Shown: positions 6,186 to 7,235 of the stretch, in pieces
How positions within the stretch are numbered: the stretch's first letter is position 1
How the letters are laid out: the number at the start of each line of letters is the position of its first letter
Source: Saprospiraceae bacterium
GTDB taxonomy: Bacteria > Bacteroidota > Bacteroidia > Chitinophagales > Saprospiraceae
Direction: 5' to 3'
DNA length: 7,235 nt
Assembly: GCA_007128085.1 (NCBI GenBank)
Contig: SKYC01000242.1
Coordinates: 1 to 7,235 of the forward strand
The notes under the pieces: generated by a model
The model's database searches: none
What the model was told of the DNA's origin: nothing
The model's input: the letters and a program-made list of their open reading frames with translations, nothing else
Position numbers and translations under genes: made by a program

Positions 6186-6926
6186 TTAAATAACTTTGGC
6201 CTCCTCGTGAAGCAATCTCACCAATTCATCCATATCTTCAGGATCTACCATTTTGACGGCCCCTTTATCTTCCGGTAGCTCAAATTCCTGAATGCGGGTT
6301 CGCTCTCCGGCCTCAACCGCCTCTACCACTTCCAATGGCTTTCTTTTGGCCATCATAATGCCGCGCATGTTGGGAATCCTTTGTTCGGCCAGTCCTTTCG
6401 CTGCACTGAGTACAAATGGAGGCGATACCTTTACTATTTCTACACCTCCCTCTACATCTCTGTGTACGGTGGCTGTACCGTCCTTGTACTCCAACTTGCT
6501 CGAATAAGAAATGAAGGGCAATTCCATCAATTCCGCCAACATACTACCAAAAATACTCCCGTTAAAATCGATGGTTTCCTTTCCGGCCACAATCAAATCG
6601 TAGTTTTTACCTTTTGCGTAGGCGGCGATCTGAAAGGCATTATGGTAACTGTCCCTGGAGTCCACATCAATCCGAACCGCCTTATCGGCACCTATGGCAA
6701 GTCCTTTTCTCAAAATCGGATCATTGGATGCCGGACCGGCATTGATCACCGTGACCTCTCCCCCATTGGCCTCCTTCAACTCTATGGCCCGGACAAGTGC
6801 ATACCACTCGTCATAGGGATTCATAATGAACTGTTTTCCCTTTTCATTGTACTCCTTATTGTCTGCAGTAAAATCTATCTTTGCAGTCGTATCCGGAGTC
6901 TTACTGACGCAAACCAATATATTCAT
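6186..6926 (-). CDS. etfB: Electron transfer flavoprotein subunit beta
   Basis: Partner of EtfA; in classical ETFs this subunit binds AMP and carries the loop that docks onto dehydrogenases. It has 246 residues, a typical length, beginning MNILVCVSKTPDTTAKI. Residues 154-174 (VHRDVEGGVEIVK then VSPPFVLS) fit the EtfB family signature exactly. The recognition-loop region is RIPNMRGIMMAKRKPLE (183-199), with Met187 about where human ETF has its anchoring Leu195. The nucleotide-site segment reads GKETIDFNGSIFGSM (115-129), so the NQT triad of mitochondrial-type ETF is replaced by SIF. It is the first gene of the etfB-etfA-nuclease block, with a perfect TAnnTTTG element upstream. No acyl-CoA dehydrogenase or quinone oxidoreductase gene lies in view, so the electron donor cannot be told from context. 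Confidence 0.95.
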   Translation of the reverse strand: MNILVCVSKTPDTTAKIDFTADNKEYNEKGKQFIMNPYDEWYALVRAIELKEANGGEVTVINAGPASNDPILRKGLAIGADKAVRIDVDSRDSYHNAFQIAAYAKGKNYDLIVAGKETIDFNGSIFGSMLAELMELPFISYSSKLEYKDGTATVHRDVEGGVEIVKVSPPFVLSAAKGLAEQRIPNMRGIMMAKRKPLEVVEAVEAGERTRIQEFELPEDKGAVKMVDPEDMDELVRLLHEEAKVI

Positions 6927-6957
6927 AAATGATTGTTTTTTTTATATAAATGGAATG

Positions 6958-6965
6958 CAAATATA
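6958..6965 (-). promoter_or_regulatory. Candidate -7 promoter element of the etfBA-nuclease operon
   Basis: TATATTTG on the minus strand matches the Bacteroidota -7 consensus TAnnTTTG exactly, 31 bases before the etfB ATG. No clear TTG is present at the -33 spacing (the region is AT-rich), so only the -7 half is supported. Confidence 0.4.
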
Positions 6966-7043
6966 TCGGTATTGTTCGAATTTATTAATTTTTTCTACGA
7001 TAGAAAGTCAAGTTTTTTAATCACCCGGACTAAAGTGTCACAC

Positions 7044-7235
7044 ATGGAAAATAGACTCAAGCATCTGTTGAATTTATATCGGGAAGGTCCCGAGGATCCG
7101 TTTATCCTTTACGCACTGGCGAAGGAGTACGAAAAGCAGAACGATTTAAAAAAGGCTGAAGAACTCTTTGAGCAGCTGGTCGAGGCACACCCTGATTACG
7201 TGGGAACGTATTACCATTACGGGGCAGTACTCGAA
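7044..7235 (+). CDS. Small TPR protein, partial (C-terminus beyond right edge)
   Basis: An open frame of 64 codons runs from the ATG at 7044 to the window edge with no stop. The sequence MENRLKHLLNLYREGPEDPF, then ILYALAKEYEKQNDLKKAEELFEQLVEAHPDYV, is one good tetratricopeptide repeat (about residues 18-51, with the A..Y/A..LF...P spacing), and the start of a second follows (GTYYHYGAVLE). There is no signal peptide, so it is cytoplasmic. It resembles short, roughly 100-residue TPR proteins common in Bacteroidota, which act as protein-protein scaffolds of unknown partner. It is divergent from etfB across 117 AT-rich bases. No Shine-Dalgarno is visible, and I see no good promoter match on this strand. 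Confidence 0.75.
   Translation, partial: MENRLKHLLNLYREGPEDPFILYALAKEYEKQNDLKKAEELFEQLVEAHPDYVGTYYHYGAVLE

Noticed and set aside
6381..6932. A 183-codon open frame on the plus strand, antisense to etfB
   Set aside because: It lies almost wholly within the well-supported etfB gene, its product matches no family I know, and its composition is what the reverse complement of a coding gene gives.
6971..7000. A possible plus-strand promoter for the small TPR gene (TTG followed by TTAATTTT-like sequence)
   Set aside because: The -7 match is poor and the region is so AT-rich that partial matches are expected by chance.

Overview
The window looks like chromosomal DNA from a member of the Bacteroidota, perhaps a Saprospiria-type lineage. 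Reasons: several genes sit behind TAnnTTTG-like promoter elements rather than classical sigma70 boxes; most starts lack a Shine-Dalgarno sequence; the large lipoprotein has a TPR / FG-GAP / ASPIC layout common in this phylum; and the order etfB-etfA-bifunctional nuclease is one I recall from Bacteroidota genomes. The lineage call is inference from these traits, not from a marker gene.

Layout, left to right. (1) Positions 1-522, minus strand: the N-terminal 174 codons of an exported protein I do not recognise, running off the left edge. (2) 638-2875, minus: a 745-residue predicted surface lipoprotein with TPR-like helices, a seven-repeat FG-GAP/VCBS propeller with calcium-type loops, and a C-terminal ASPIC/UnbV domain (CRTAC1-like family). 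(3) 2876-3516: 641 bases without a convincing gene, holding opposing promoter candidates, decayed dispersed-repeat fragments and three small hairpins. (4) 3517-4539, plus: a low-specificity L-threonine aldolase. (5) 4545-6926, minus: a three-gene block transcribed right to left, etfB, etfA, and a DUF151 bifunctional nuclease with a C-terminal UVR motif. It converges on the aldolase with only 5 bases between stop codons. (6) 7044 to the right edge, plus: the first 64 codons of a small TPR protein, divergent from etfB.

The etf genes encode both subunits of electron transfer flavoprotein, the soluble carrier that takes electrons from acyl-CoA dehydrogenases to the respiratory chain. No dehydrogenase or ETF:quinone oxidoreductase lies in the window. 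The aldolase links threonine to glycine and acetaldehyde and has no evident functional tie to its neighbours.

Most of the window is ordinary core metabolism. I found no convincing new multi-gene system. The items most worth a second look are the altered nucleotide-site motif in EtfB, the paired-cysteine CRTAC1-like lipoprotein with an unidentified exported neighbour, and the repeat-rich intergenic region.
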